Shown here: positions 32,731 through 40,014 of the stretch, in pieces
Position numbering within the stretch: position 1 is the first letter of the stretch
How the letters are laid out: each line of letters opens with the position of its first letter
DNA from: Clostridia bacterium
GTDB lineage: Bacteria; Bacillota; Clostridia; Oscillospirales; CAG-382
Direction: 5' to 3'
Length of the DNA stretch: 40,819 nucleotides
Assembly: GCA_017563195.1 (NCBI GenBank)
Contig: JAFXDO010000062.1
Location: forward strand, 1 to 40,819
Position numbers and translations under genes: made by a program
The notes under the pieces: generated by a model
The model's database searches: none
Told to the model about the DNA's origin: nothing
Seen by the model: the letters and a program-made list of their open reading frames with translations, nothing else

Positions 32731-32910
32731 TTATTTCTTAATATTTTGAATCGGATTGTCGCGCGGAGGCGAGGCGTTTGATTCTATCATTGCCTCAAGG
32801 ATCTCCCATACCGCGTCCGCGCGCTCCTTCGGCATGGGATGCTCGGCCTTGTCGAGCTCAAATATACGATGCAGGACTGTTTTCTTTTCCTGCTTCGGCG
32901 AACACGGCAT
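32731..32910 (-). CDS. Small soluble protein, 59 residues
   Basis: The start at 32910 (MPCSPKQEKK) was chosen because a full AAGGAGGTGG ribosome binding site stands 6 bases before it; the same frame stays open upstream to 33045 but that part covers the promoter motif. The protein is predicted helical (VLHRIFELDKAEHPMPKERADAVWEILEAMIES) and ends with a disordered, Pro/Lys-containing tail. No family recognised. It is the first gene of a two-gene unit with the His-repeat membrane protein and lies directly downstream of the sigma-factor gene. Confidence 0.65.
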   Translation of the reverse strand: MPCSPKQEKKTVLHRIFELDKAEHPMPKERADAVWEILEAMIESNASPPRDNPIQNIKK

Positions 32911-32928
32911 CTGTTCCACCTCCTTACA

Positions 32929-32963
32929 TCCTCTTAGGGAAGCTTGGGGCCCGTTCGGTTTTA
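32929..32963 (-). promoter_or_regulatory. Promoter-like motif TAAAACCG-N16-CCCTAAGAGGA (copy 2)
   Basis: On the minus strand, TAAAACCG (32956-32963) is followed after exactly 16 bases by CCCTAAGAGGA (32929-32939). Upstream DNA is A/T-rich. The same two boxes with the same spacing occur at 35010-35044. This does not look like a sigma-A promoter; it resembles the AAC-type -35 of ECF sigma factors and gives a very short leader to the ATG at 32910. Confidence 0.6.
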
Positions 32964-33002
32964 TTATTTTGAAAAAATTCTTATTTTTTTCTTGCAAAGC
33001 AA

Positions 33003-33038
33003 AAACGCCTCCCGACGGGTAAGATCGAGAGACGCTTT
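33003..33038 (-). terminator. Probable terminator after the sigma-factor gene
   Basis: On the minus strand, AAAGCGTCTC pairs with GAGGCGTTT through a 10-bp stem with wobbles and a 16-base loop, followed by TTTTTGCTTT. It starts 8 bases after the stop. Confidence 0.6.
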
Positions 33039-33045
33039 GAATCAT

Positions 33046-34302
33046 TTAATTCGATGTGTAATCACAGTAAATCCTGATGTTGCCGGTAAGCGCCGCGTTT
33101 TCGGTAACAACGGTGTCGGAATCGAAAACAAAGGTGTACGTCACGTATTCCTGTGCCCCTATCGTAACAGGCTCTGCCATTTCAAACTCCGCTCTTGCGA
33201 TCGTTTCCCCTGCACCGTTAGAAACGGTCAGTTCGTCTATACGATTGAGCACAAAAGGACTTTGCCTGCCGTTGATGATATAGCATTCGGCGATAAACCT
33301 GCCGTTCTCCCAATAAAGAAGCTTGGGACGAACCAAAAGCTTATCCTTTTCCGGGGTCGTGTTATCAGCCATATAATAGTTTGAGCCGTACAGCTCCTCG
33401 TTGCTGAGCGATGCCTGAGACTGAGACGAGCCGTCGTCCCTGTTGTCGATTGCCGAATGCAGAGCAAGCGAAAGCGCGATGAGAAGCGCGATTCCGACGA
33501 CTGCGGCGATGACGTAATAAAGCTTTCCCGTCTTCTTCTTTTTTCGGGTTCCGAACTTTTCTCCCGCCTTGAGAGAGATCTCGATGCCGGTTTCGGCAGA
33601 GACCCTTTCGGCACATTTCCGTGCCGCCTCGGCAGGCATTGCACCCGTGAGGTTGCCCTCGAATGCCCACGCGAGCATCGGGATCATAGCAACGTCGGTC
33701 TCGCTGTGGAGGCGTACGCCATGCTTGCGCTCGTAGCCCTCTACGGTCGACTTCATCGATTTTCTTGCGTAATTGAGACGGCTCTTGACCGTGCCCTCGG
33801 AAACGCCCTGAAGCTGTGCGATCTTCTGCACCGGCATTTCCTCGTAATAATACATAAGCACCGCCGCACGCTGCTCGGCAGGAAGCGAATTGATAAAGGA
33901 CAGTATGGTTTCGCGGAGATCCTTGATATCACAAGCCGCTTCGGGCAGGAACTCGGTCCTCTCCTCGGCGGTTATGTCAAAAATGGTGTTACCGTCCTCG
34001 TCCTCATCGGCAAGAAGCTCCTTTTTCTGAAGGTTCTTGGGAAAATAAGGGCGACAGCAATTGTAGCATATACCCTTGAGCCAGCTTGCAAACGACGCAG
34101 GCTCCTTAAGAGAGCCGAGCGACTTAAGCGCGACGACAAACGTGTCCTGCACCGCGTCGCAGGCGTTATCCTCGTTCCCGTTGAGAGTTCTGCGCGCAAA
34201 ATTATATATGTCGTTGTAATATTCGTTAAAAAGCGTGTTTATCGCCTTTTTATCGCCCGATTGAGCCTTTGTGACCGCCGCTGTAAGAGCATCGCGTTCC
34301 AT
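33046..34302 (-). CDS. Membrane-tethered sigma-70 family (ECF-type) factor with extracytoplasmic SLAP-like domain
   Basis: This 418-residue fusion has sigma region 2 (about 20-82), region 4 (about 128-184; LPAEQRAAVLMYYYEEMPVQKIAQLQGVSEGTVKSRLNYAR cut into its helix-turn-helix), a cytoplasmic linker (185-258), a transmembrane segment (261-284) and an outer domain (about 322-416). The outer domain (RPKLLYWENGRFIAECYIING) is clearly homologous to that of the lipoprotein encoded just upstream (RPRYVYWDGDKLIAECFVVNG) and resembles SLAP-type surface-layer-associated domains. ECF sigmas are normally about 180 residues with a separate anti-sigma; here the regulator is attached. GGAGG precedes the ATG. 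Confidence 0.88.
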   Translation of the reverse strand: MERDALTAAVTKAQSGDKKAINTLFNEYYNDIYNFARRTLNGNEDNACDAVQDTFVVALKSLGSLKEPASFASWLKGICYNCCRPYFPKNLQKKELLADEDEDGNTIFDITAEERTEFLPEAACDIKDLRETILSFINSLPAEQRAAVLMYYYEEMPVQKIAQLQGVSEGTVKSRLNYARKSMKSTVEGYERKHGVRLHSETDVAMIPMLAWAFEGNLTGAMPAEAARKCAERVSAETGIEISLKAGEKFGTRKKKKTGKLYYVIAAVVGIALLIALSLALHSAIDNRDDGSSQSQASLSNEELYGSNYYMADNTTPEKDKLLVRPKLLYWENGRFIAECYIINGRQSPFVLNRIDELTVSNGAGETIARAEFEMAEPVTIGAQEYVTYTFVFDSDTVVTENAALTGNIRIYCDYTSN

Positions 34303-34324
34303 ATTTTGTCCTCCGTAAAATCCA

Positions 34325-34349
34325 CAAGAAGGGGGAGATCCCCCTCTTG
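34325..34349 (-). other. Hairpin between the lipoprotein and sigma genes
   Basis: CAAGAGGGGG pairs with CCCCCTTCTTG (about 10 bp, one wobble) in the 59-base gap. No T-run follows, so it is more likely an mRNA-stabilising or partial-attenuation element setting the lipoprotein to sigma ratio than a full terminator. Confidence 0.5.
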
Positions 34350-34361
34350 CGTTATTATCGA

Positions 34362-34958
34362 TTAATTATAGTAGCCCACATCGTACTTGCAGACGAGTCT
34401 CGAAAGCGCATGGTTACTCGAAACGACTGCATCGCCCGAAAAGGTGAAGGTCCAGATGACGTAAGAATTTGCACCTACCACGAGACCGTCGATGCTGCCA
34501 AATCCGCCGTCTGCGATCACGTTGCCGTCGCCGTCCTCGAATATAAGCGACTTAAGATTAATATTGCTTGCAGCGGTATCGAAGCCGTTAACCACGAAGC
34601 ACTCTGCGATAAGCTTGTCGCCATCCCAGTAAACGTATCTGGGTCTGATTGCAACGGCGCTTTTTTCTATGAAGCCGTTGCTGTCGTTAAAAAATACGTT
34701 GTCTCCGTCGGTAGCGTCGGAGGAGTCGTCGGACACAGCAGAGTCGTCGGATACTGCGGAGGAGTCGTCGGACGCTGCGGAGGAGTCGTCGGATACTGCG
34801 GAGGAATCGTCAGACATGGTGTCGGAAACGACAGGCTTACCGATTGCGATGTTGCTTGCGTCGGACGCAGCCGACGAGTCGTTGCCCTCTCCGCCGTTAC
34901 AAGCGACGCAGGAGAGTGCGAGTGCTATGAGCATGATGATTGCGATGAGTTTTTTCAT
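34362..34958 (-). CDS. Lipoprotein with SLAP-like domain, partner of the fused sigma factor
   Basis: This 198-residue lipoprotein has a signal peptide with lipobox CVAC, a Ser/Asp/Ala linker made of 7-residue repeats (SDDSSAV type, about residues 48-85), and a C-terminal domain (about 100-196) homologous to the outer domain of the downstream sigma fusion: YVYWDGDKLIAECFVVNG, FEDGDGNVIADGGF and ANSYVIWTFTFSGDAVVSS align with their counterparts. GGAAGGG lies before the ATG at 34958. The sigma gene follows after 59 bases. It could be a ligand-binding or competitor subunit of the signalling complex; this is inference. Confidence 0.8.
   Translation of the reverse strand: MKKLIAIIMLIALALSCVACNGGEGNDSSAASDASNIAIGKPVVSDTMSDDSSAVSDDSSAASDDSSAVSDDSAVSDDSSDATDGDNVFFNDSNGFIEKSAVAIRPRYVYWDGDKLIAECFVVNGFDTAASNINLKSLIFEDGDGNVIADGGFGSIDGLVVGANSYVIWTFTFSGDAVVSSNHALSRLVCKYDVGYYN
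34717..34820 (-). repeat. 21-base tandem repeats encoding SDDSSAV
   Basis: About five imperfect units of GAGGAGTCGTCGGAtactgcg type (plus-strand reading) encode the linker of the lipoprotein. One unit is shortened by a codon. Confidence 0.75.
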
Positions 34959-35009
34959 TTTGATTTCCCTTCCTTGTTTTTTATTTTTTGGAGCTTTTTC
35001 TGCCCTTTG

Positions 35010-35044
35010 TCCTCTTAGGGCAAAAATCGGCACACCCGGTTTTA
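35010..35044 (-). promoter_or_regulatory. Promoter-like motif TAAAACCG-N16-CCCTAAGAGGA (copy 1)
   Basis: On the minus strand, TAAAACCG (35037-35044) is followed after 16 bases by CCCTAAGAGGA (35010-35020), about 50 bases before the lipoprotein ATG, with A/T-rich DNA upstream. It is the only promoter-like signal seen between azlD and the lipoprotein gene, so it probably drives the lipoprotein-sigma operon. Confidence 0.6.
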
Positions 35045-35061
35045 CATTTTTAAAAATTTTT

Positions 35062-35367
35062 TCAAAAAATCGTTCCGACGGCGAGCGCGGTGACGCAGGC
35101 GGCGAGCGCAACGGCGGTCAAGCCCTTTTCAAACAGGGCGAACACGATTGCGACGGCGATTCCCGCGAGCGCGGATATCGGGTGGTCGGTCGCATAAACG
35201 GCGGCGGGAAAGGTCATCGCCGCGAGAACTGCGTAGGGTATATAATATAGGAAGGACTGCAGGAATCGATTTTTGATGCGGCGGCGCACAAGCGCAAACG
35301 GCAGTGCTCGGATAAGGTAGGTCGACCCCGCAAGCACTAAAAGGTATGCGAAAAAGCCTTCATTCAT
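35062..35367 (-). CDS. azlD: AzlD family branched-chain amino acid export subunit
   Basis: This 101-residue membrane protein has three or four hydrophobic segments and the family pattern STYLIRALPFAL near the start, then FLYYIPYAVLAAMTFPA. AzlD works with AzlC to export branched-chain amino acids and analogues. The ATG overlaps the azlC end by 8 bases. No clear terminator hairpin was found; only an A/T-rich stretch separates it from the next operon, whose promoter motif begins 18 bases away. Confidence 0.92.
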   Translation of the reverse strand: MNEGFFAYLLVLAGSTYLIRALPFALVRRRIKNRFLQSFLYYIPYAVLAAMTFPAAVYATDHPISALAGIAVAIVFALFEKGLTAVALAACVTALAVGTIF

Positions 35368-36061
35368 CGAGCGTTTCCTCCTTTTTCGGGAATAGGAGGG
35401 CGCCGAGAACCGCGGCGACGATCGCGCAGATGCTTATTGCAAGTCCGCTCGAGACTGTTTTGAGCAGCGGCAGGTAATAAAACGCACAGCTTAGCGCGGC
35501 GGCAAGCATTACGACCGCGAGCACGGGGCGCGAACGCTTTGCAACAGGCGCGATTATCGCGATGAACATACCGTAGATCGCAAGACAAAGCGCAGACATC
35601 ACGCTTTGCGGTAGGATATTGCCGAGCAGAGCACCCGAAAGGGTTCCCAAGCTCCAGCCGAGATAGGGTGCGACCGCAAGTCCCGAGAAGAAGCGGGTGC
35701 TTACCTCGTTTTGTGCAGAGGCGACGGCGAATATTTCGTCGGTCATAAAGAATCCGAGCAGCCAGCGCTTAATGCCCGAAAATCCCTTCGACGTTTTTTG
35801 CGAAAGCGAGATCGACATAAATGAGTATCTTACGTTTATGGTAAGCTGAGAGATTAGCATTTCGAGATATCTGCCGGGAAGAAGCATCGATTCGATTCCC
35901 GCAAGCTGACCTGCCGAGGTAAGCGTCGTCATCGATATTATCAGCGCCTGCCACCAATAGAAGCCGCGCGACACGGCGAGTATACCGAACGTGAATGACA
36001 CCGAAAGATATCCCAGCCCTATCGGTACGCCCGATCTCAGTCCTTTGACAAAATCCCTCAT
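35360..36061 (-). CDS. azlC: AzlC family branched-chain amino acid export subunit
   Basis: This 233-residue protein has six or so transmembrane segments and the typical start KGLRSGVPIGLGYLSVSFTFGILAV, then MTTLTSAGQLAGIESM and LINVRYSFMSISL-like blocks (here TINVRYSFMSISLSQK). It is the large subunit of the AzlCD exporter. AGGAG lies before the ATG and a moderate promoter is upstream. The last codons overlap azlD. Confidence 0.94.
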   Translation of the reverse strand: MRDFVKGLRSGVPIGLGYLSVSFTFGILAVSRGFYWWQALIISMTTLTSAGQLAGIESMLLPGRYLEMLISQLTINVRYSFMSISLSQKTSKGFSGIKRWLLGFFMTDEIFAVASAQNEVSTRFFSGLAVAPYLGWSLGTLSGALLGNILPQSVMSALCLAIYGMFIAIIAPVAKRSRPVLAVVMLAAALSCAFYYLPLLKTVSSGLAISICAIVAAVLGALLFPKKEETLDE

Positions 36062-36087
36062 GCTTTTCTTCTCCTTTTGTTCATATC

Positions 36088-36116
36088 AGTTTAACATATA
36101 CATAATGATTTTGCAA
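36088..36116 (-). promoter_or_regulatory. Probable promoter of azlCD
   Basis: On the minus strand, TTGCAA (36111-36116) and TAAACT (36088-36093) are separated by 17 bases. Both boxes deviate from consensus. Confidence 0.5.
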
Positions 36117-36117
36117 T

Positions 36118-36157
36118 AGAAAAATCCGTGCAAGGGGATGCTCTCCCAAGCACGGAT
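36118..36157 (-). terminator. Terminator of the BlaI/BlaR1-LRR operon
   Basis: ATCCGTGC (36124-36131) pairs with GCACGGAT (36150-36157), with an inner GGGA/TCCC stem, and is followed on the minus strand by TTTTC. The plus strand has no T-run, so it serves the LRR operon. Confidence 0.82.
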
Positions 36158-36190
36158 ATTTAAGCTGTTTAAAAACGAGTCAGAAACGTA

Positions 36191-36841
36191 TTATTCCTCG
36201 ATAAACGAATGAGGGTAGTTCTGCCAGAATTCGGCGTCAAAGCCCTGAGCCGATTCGTAATACCAAATCGTAAGGTCAACACGGTTGGGCTTCGACCAGG
36301 TGTCGTCATCAAAGATCGTTTCGGGCGCATCGCCGAGGAAATACAGATTCTTAAGCTCATAGCAGAGGTTAAATGCCATCGGGTGAAGCGTCTTCAGGCT
36401 TGCGGGAAGCGTAAGCTCGGTTATCGGCATATACTGAAACGCAAACTCATCGATGGACTCAAGCCCGTCGGGCAGGATGAGCGAGGATATGCTCGTGCTC
36501 TCGAAGGCGTTGTATCCGATGCTCTTAACTCCCGAGGGGATTTCGATCGCGGTCAGCTTCGAGTCTCCTCCGAAGGCATAATCGTCGATCATCTCGAGCG
36601 TTTCGGGCAAAACACAGCTCTCGAGCGCGATGCAGTCGAAGAAAAGTCCATGCCCGAGGCTCTTTACGTTGGCGTTGACGACTGCGGTCTTAATACCGCG
36701 GGAGTTTGCAAATATCGACTCACCCAAAAACGTCACGCTCGAAGGTATGACGACTGCTTCGATGCTGTCACAGCCGCGAAACGCCTCGGAGCCGATGCTT
36801 TCGAGCGCCTCGGGGAATACCACGTCCTTTAAATTCTCACA
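36191..36841 (-). pseudogene. C-terminal part of the LRR lipoprotein, separated by an in-frame TAG
   Basis: This frame follows directly, in phase, after the TAG at 36842-36844: the peptide before the stop (SINDCAFA) and after it (CENLKDVVFPEALESIG) together make one ordinary BspA-type leucine-rich repeat. About eight further repeats follow (VVFPEALESIGSEAF, AIEIPSGVKSIGYNAF, SLILPDGLESIDEFAF), ending with LTIWYYESAQGFDAEFWQNYP. A GTG at 36823 could restart translation, but it lies inside a repeat and lacks a good RBS. The most likely reading is one gene of 38131-36191 with a nonsense change, for example GAG or AAG to TAG. Confidence 0.75.
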
Positions 36842-38131
36842 CTAGGCAAACGCGCAATCGTTAATAGACTTAAGCGAATCGGGCATCTCTGCCGCAGTCA
36901 GCCTTTCGCAGGAATCAAACGCATAGCGCCCGATCGATTCAAGCGTTTCGGGGAAAACGACCTTGCGTATATGCTCGTGTCCCGAGAACATATAGTCGCC
37001 AATCTCCAAAACCGCACGTCCGTTTATTTCGCTCGGAAAGATAATTTCGGTAGCATTGCCGAAATACGAGGTAAGGCGGACGCCGTTTTCGATTTCGACG
37101 TATTCAAAGTCGCCCTCGACAAGAGGCTGCTCGTCGGAGTCGAAATATCTCACGGGGTGCCCCTTCCAGCGCGGGAAGCCAAAGCCGCTTGCGTCCTTGC
37201 TTATATATACCTCAAAAAAGTCATCGGGCATATCGTCAAACGCGTCATCGGCATACTTGGGTGCCGGCTCATCGCCCAAAAAGGTGACCTTTTCCAGCTT
37301 TTCGGTGAATATCGCGTCGTATTCCATCGTCTTGACGCTTTTGGGAATAACGAGCTCGCGGATGTCGGTGCCCGCAAGCGCCATGCTATCGATGGCCTCA
37401 AGCCCATCGGGAAGCGTTATTTCACGCAGAGGACAGCCGTACAGACAGTAGTAATCAAGCGTCTTTACCGACTGCGGGATATTTATGCTTTCAAGCTTAG
37501 AGAGGACGAACATACTGTCGGGTATGATCTCAACACCCTCGGGTATCGTCGCACGCTTGAGTCCGCTTTTTGCAAACAGCGACCAGCAGCTCTTGGTGAA
37601 GCAGCAGGCGGGCAGGTTCACGCTTTCAAGCGAGGTACAGCCGTAAAACGCTTCGGCGCCCATACTCTTCAAGCCGTTGGGAACATTGATGCTCTTGAGA
37701 TTTTTGAAATCCTTGAACGCCGCACGCTCTATAGTCTCGAGCGTGTCGGGCAAGTGTACGGTTTCGAGTGCCGATACGTTTTCATCCGTGACAAGGTTCG
37801 CCGAGGCGGCGATCGTCTTCACCGTGTCGGGAATATATATCTCCTTCGTCTTTTGGTTGTAAGCGAAATAAGTAATGTTTACCTCGGTGACCGTCTTGCC
37901 GCCGATGGTTTCGGGAATCACGACGGTCGCGTCGCCGCCGTAGTAATAGGTCACCGAAACGCCGTCGCCTGATTCGGTGTCCTGCACACGGAAGTCCTCC
38001 TCGGGTGTCACCGAAAGCTCGTCAAACACGTCGTAGGACGACTCATCGCCCGCTTCATCGCCGCGATTGCAGGCGCAAAGCGACATCAGCATAAGGGCGC
38101 ATATTAAAAAGCAGAGAAATTTCTTCATCAT
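36842..38131 (-). CDS. BspA-like leucine-rich repeat lipoprotein, truncated by TAG
   Basis: This 429-residue product has a lipoprotein signal peptide with lipobox LCAC (Cys21), a short acidic spacer and BspA/TpLRR (LRR_5) repeats of about 23 residues (for example TVHLPDTLETIERAAFKDFKNLKSINVPNGLKSMGAEAF-type units, read in parts), interrupted by a non-repeat insert at about 300-360 (FLGDEPAPKYADDAF, WKGHPVRYF) that ends one LRR block and starts a second. Such repeats mediate surface protein binding. The start overlaps the peptidase gene by one base (TAATG). The second LRR block is cut by TAG and continues downstream in the same frame. Confidence 0.85.
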   Translation of the reverse strand: MMKKFLCFLICALMLMSLCACNRGDEAGDESSYDVFDELSVTPEEDFRVQDTESGDGVSVTYYYGGDATVVIPETIGGKTVTEVNITYFAYNQKTKEIYIPDTVKTIAASANLVTDENVSALETVHLPDTLETIERAAFKDFKNLKSINVPNGLKSMGAEAFYGCTSLESVNLPACCFTKSCWSLFAKSGLKRATIPEGVEIIPDSMFVLSKLESINIPQSVKTLDYYCLYGCPLREITLPDGLEAIDSMALAGTDIRELVIPKSVKTMEYDAIFTEKLEKVTFLGDEPAPKYADDAFDDMPDDFFEVYISKDASGFGFPRWKGHPVRYFDSDEQPLVEGDFEYVEIENGVRLTSYFGNATEIIFPSEINGRAVLEIGDYMFSGHEHIRKVVFPETLESIGRYAFDSCERLTAAEMPDSLKSINDCAFA

Positions 38132-40014
38132 TATTTATCCTTCAATTCATCGGGTAGTTTTTTACAGCCCTCAAAAACGTTGGCACCGAAGGTGACGTTT
38201 TCGGAGACGTTGATGCTTTCGAGCCACGAGCAGTTGAAGAACGCGCAGGAATCAAGCATTATTTCATCGGGCAGAGTGACCTTTTCGAGCCTGACGCACT
38301 CGGCGAACGCGTATTTGCCGAGCGTCTCGAGCCCGTCGGCTACGACGACCTCCTTGACGCCGCAATCGAAAAAGCATTTGCTTCCCCAAAGCTGTATCGA
38401 CGAGGGCACACGGAGATATTCAAGCGAATAGCACCTTTCAAAGGCGCTGCCTCCTATTTGCAGAAGCGCTTCGGGAAGAGTTATTTCCACAAGGTCGCCG
38501 CAGCTTGCAAACGCCTCGGCTCCGATAACAGCGCAGGAGATCGGCATACGAACACTTTCGAGATGCAGACAGTTCTTGAACGCACCCGCGCCTATGCGCT
38601 GGACGCCATCGGGGATATAGACCGACTTGAGCGTCATATTCGAGTTGAACGCGCTGTTTGCAATCTCGGTCACCGCCTTGCCGTCGATAACGGCGGGGAT
38701 GACAACGCTTTCGGCGCTGCCGGTATACTCAACGAGCGTCTTGCCGCCGTAATAGTTGCTTCTGAACCTGAAGTCGTCAATGCTCGTCGGAGTGACCGCA
38801 TCGGATTCAAAGGCGTAGATGGCGAAAACACGGTCGATCTCGTGATCCTCGGCGTCGCCGTCGTAAACTATTCTCACGTTTATTCCCGCGCGAACGTCGG
38901 GCAGAGGAATATCACTCTCGGGCTCGAGCGAGACCTTATATATCCCTTCCTCAAGCGCATCGAAGGAGAACTCGAAGCTCTTTACCGTCATATATCTGCC
39001 GTCGACCGAAGTGACGAGCGCGTCGAGGAAGACCTCGCCCTCCGAAGGGGTATCGGGCATCGGGGGCACGGGCGGCGTCTTCGGATCGGTAAGGAAAAAG
39101 GCGGTGAAGCCAAGGCAGGCAACGAGTGCGATGATCAGCACCCAGAACGTCGGCCTTTTGTAGCTGAACAGGTTCCTTACCCTGCCCTTGACGGCGTTTT
39201 CGCCGAACGCGAGCGGGCAGGCAGTTATAATCCTGCGATCTGCCGAGCAGTTGATCAGTGCATTACCGTACCGCTTCTTTTCCTCCTCGCTTCTGTTCTT
39301 GATTACCTTTTCGTCGGTCGCAAGCTCGACATCGCGTGCGAAAAGCGTATAAGCTATCCATAGCACGGGGTTGAACCAATAGACCGAAAGCAGCAGAAAC
39401 GCAAGCGGCTTCCACATATGGTCGCGGCGCGAAAGATGCGCACGCTCGTGCGCAATGACGCATTCGACGTCGTTTTCGTCGATGCAGGACGGTAGACATA
39501 TTTTCGGCTTGATTATCCCGAAGATAAATGGCGTCGGGATGCGGTCGCCCATATATACGTTGTCATAAAGCTTTACTGATTCGTTTACGCGGCGTCTGAC
39601 CTTAAGACTGCTGACGAGTGCGTAGACGAGCATCGCGAGCATTCCGATGACCCAAACGGTGCTTGCGATGAACACGACTATCTGCATCGGGTTAACGCTT
39701 GCCGTTTCGTCGGGCACGAAGTTGTCGAGCAGAATCTCGCCGACGGCGTTATCGAGTATCGGCAGATTCGTGTTGATCTGCGGCGTGCCGGTGTAGATTA
39801 TGTCCTGCGGGATCGGCTCGCCCGAGGGAAGCAGAGATATGCCGCTTTCAAACGTCACGGGCACCAGAAGCCTGACTGCTACGAGCGCCCAGAGTATCAC
39901 CGTGACGAACCTCGGCACGCGCTTGAACACGGCGCGGAAGATCACGACCGCGAGCACCAGAAGCGAAGCGGTGATGCTCATATTTAAGAGCTTCAAAAAT
40001 ATTGCAGACATCAT
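38131..40014 (-). CDS. BlaR1/MecR1-like M56 membrane peptidase with C-terminal leucine-rich repeat sensor
   Basis: This 627-residue protein has the M56 layout: TM segments at about 13-32, 36-54, 110-134, 201-222 and 289-308, with the zinc protease motif H189-E-R-A-H193 and a later ELATDE that supplies the third ligand. In BlaR1/MecR1 the segment after the last TM is a penicillin-binding domain; here it is a proline linker (310-325), a small beta domain (about 326-402) and seven or so BspA-type leucine-rich repeats (about 433-620). The start overlaps blaI by 4 bases. Expected role: sense an outside signal, activate the protease and inactivate the repressor. Confidence 0.88.
   Translation of the reverse strand: MMSAIFLKLLNMSITASLLVLAVVIFRAVFKRVPRFVTVILWALVAVRLLVPVTFESGISLLPSGEPIPQDIIYTGTPQINTNLPILDNAVGEILLDNFVPDETASVNPMQIVVFIASTVWVIGMLAMLVYALVSSLKVRRRVNESVKLYDNVYMGDRIPTPFIFGIIKPKICLPSCIDENDVECVIAHERAHLSRRDHMWKPLAFLLLSVYWFNPVLWIAYTLFARDVELATDEKVIKNRSEEEKKRYGNALINCSADRRIITACPLAFGENAVKGRVRNLFSYKRPTFWVLIIALVACLGFTAFFLTDPKTPPVPPMPDTPSEGEVFLDALVTSVDGRYMTVKSFEFSFDALEEGIYKVSLEPESDIPLPDVRAGINVRIVYDGDAEDHEIDRVFAIYAFESDAVTPTSIDDFRFRSNYYGGKTLVEYTGSAESVVIPAVIDGKAVTEIANSAFNSNMTLKSVYIPDGVQRIGAGAFKNCLHLESVRMPISCAVIGAEAFASCGDLVEITLPEALLQIGGSAFERCYSLEYLRVPSSIQLWGSKCFFDCGVKEVVVADGLETLGKYAFAECVRLEKVTLPDEIMLDSCAFFNCSWLESINVSENVTFGANVFEGCKKLPDELKDK

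Noticed and set aside
32911-33045. N-terminal extension of the 59-residue protein
   Set aside because: It covers the promoter motif and terminator; a perfect ribosome site stands before the internal ATG at 32910.
34959-35111. N-terminal extension of the sigma-linked lipoprotein
   Set aside because: It would bury the signal peptide and covers the promoter motif and the azlD end; ATG 34958 has a ribosome site and a lipobox at the right distance.
36842-36844. TAG as a reassigned sense codon
   Set aside because: The phosphoesterase gene at 1930-4293 also ends in TAG right after its basic tail, consistent with TAG being a normal stop, so a nonsense change is simpler.
36971-37972. Plus-strand open frame of 333 residues
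   Set aside because: It is antisense to the LRR repeats, and its internal similarity only reflects those repeats.
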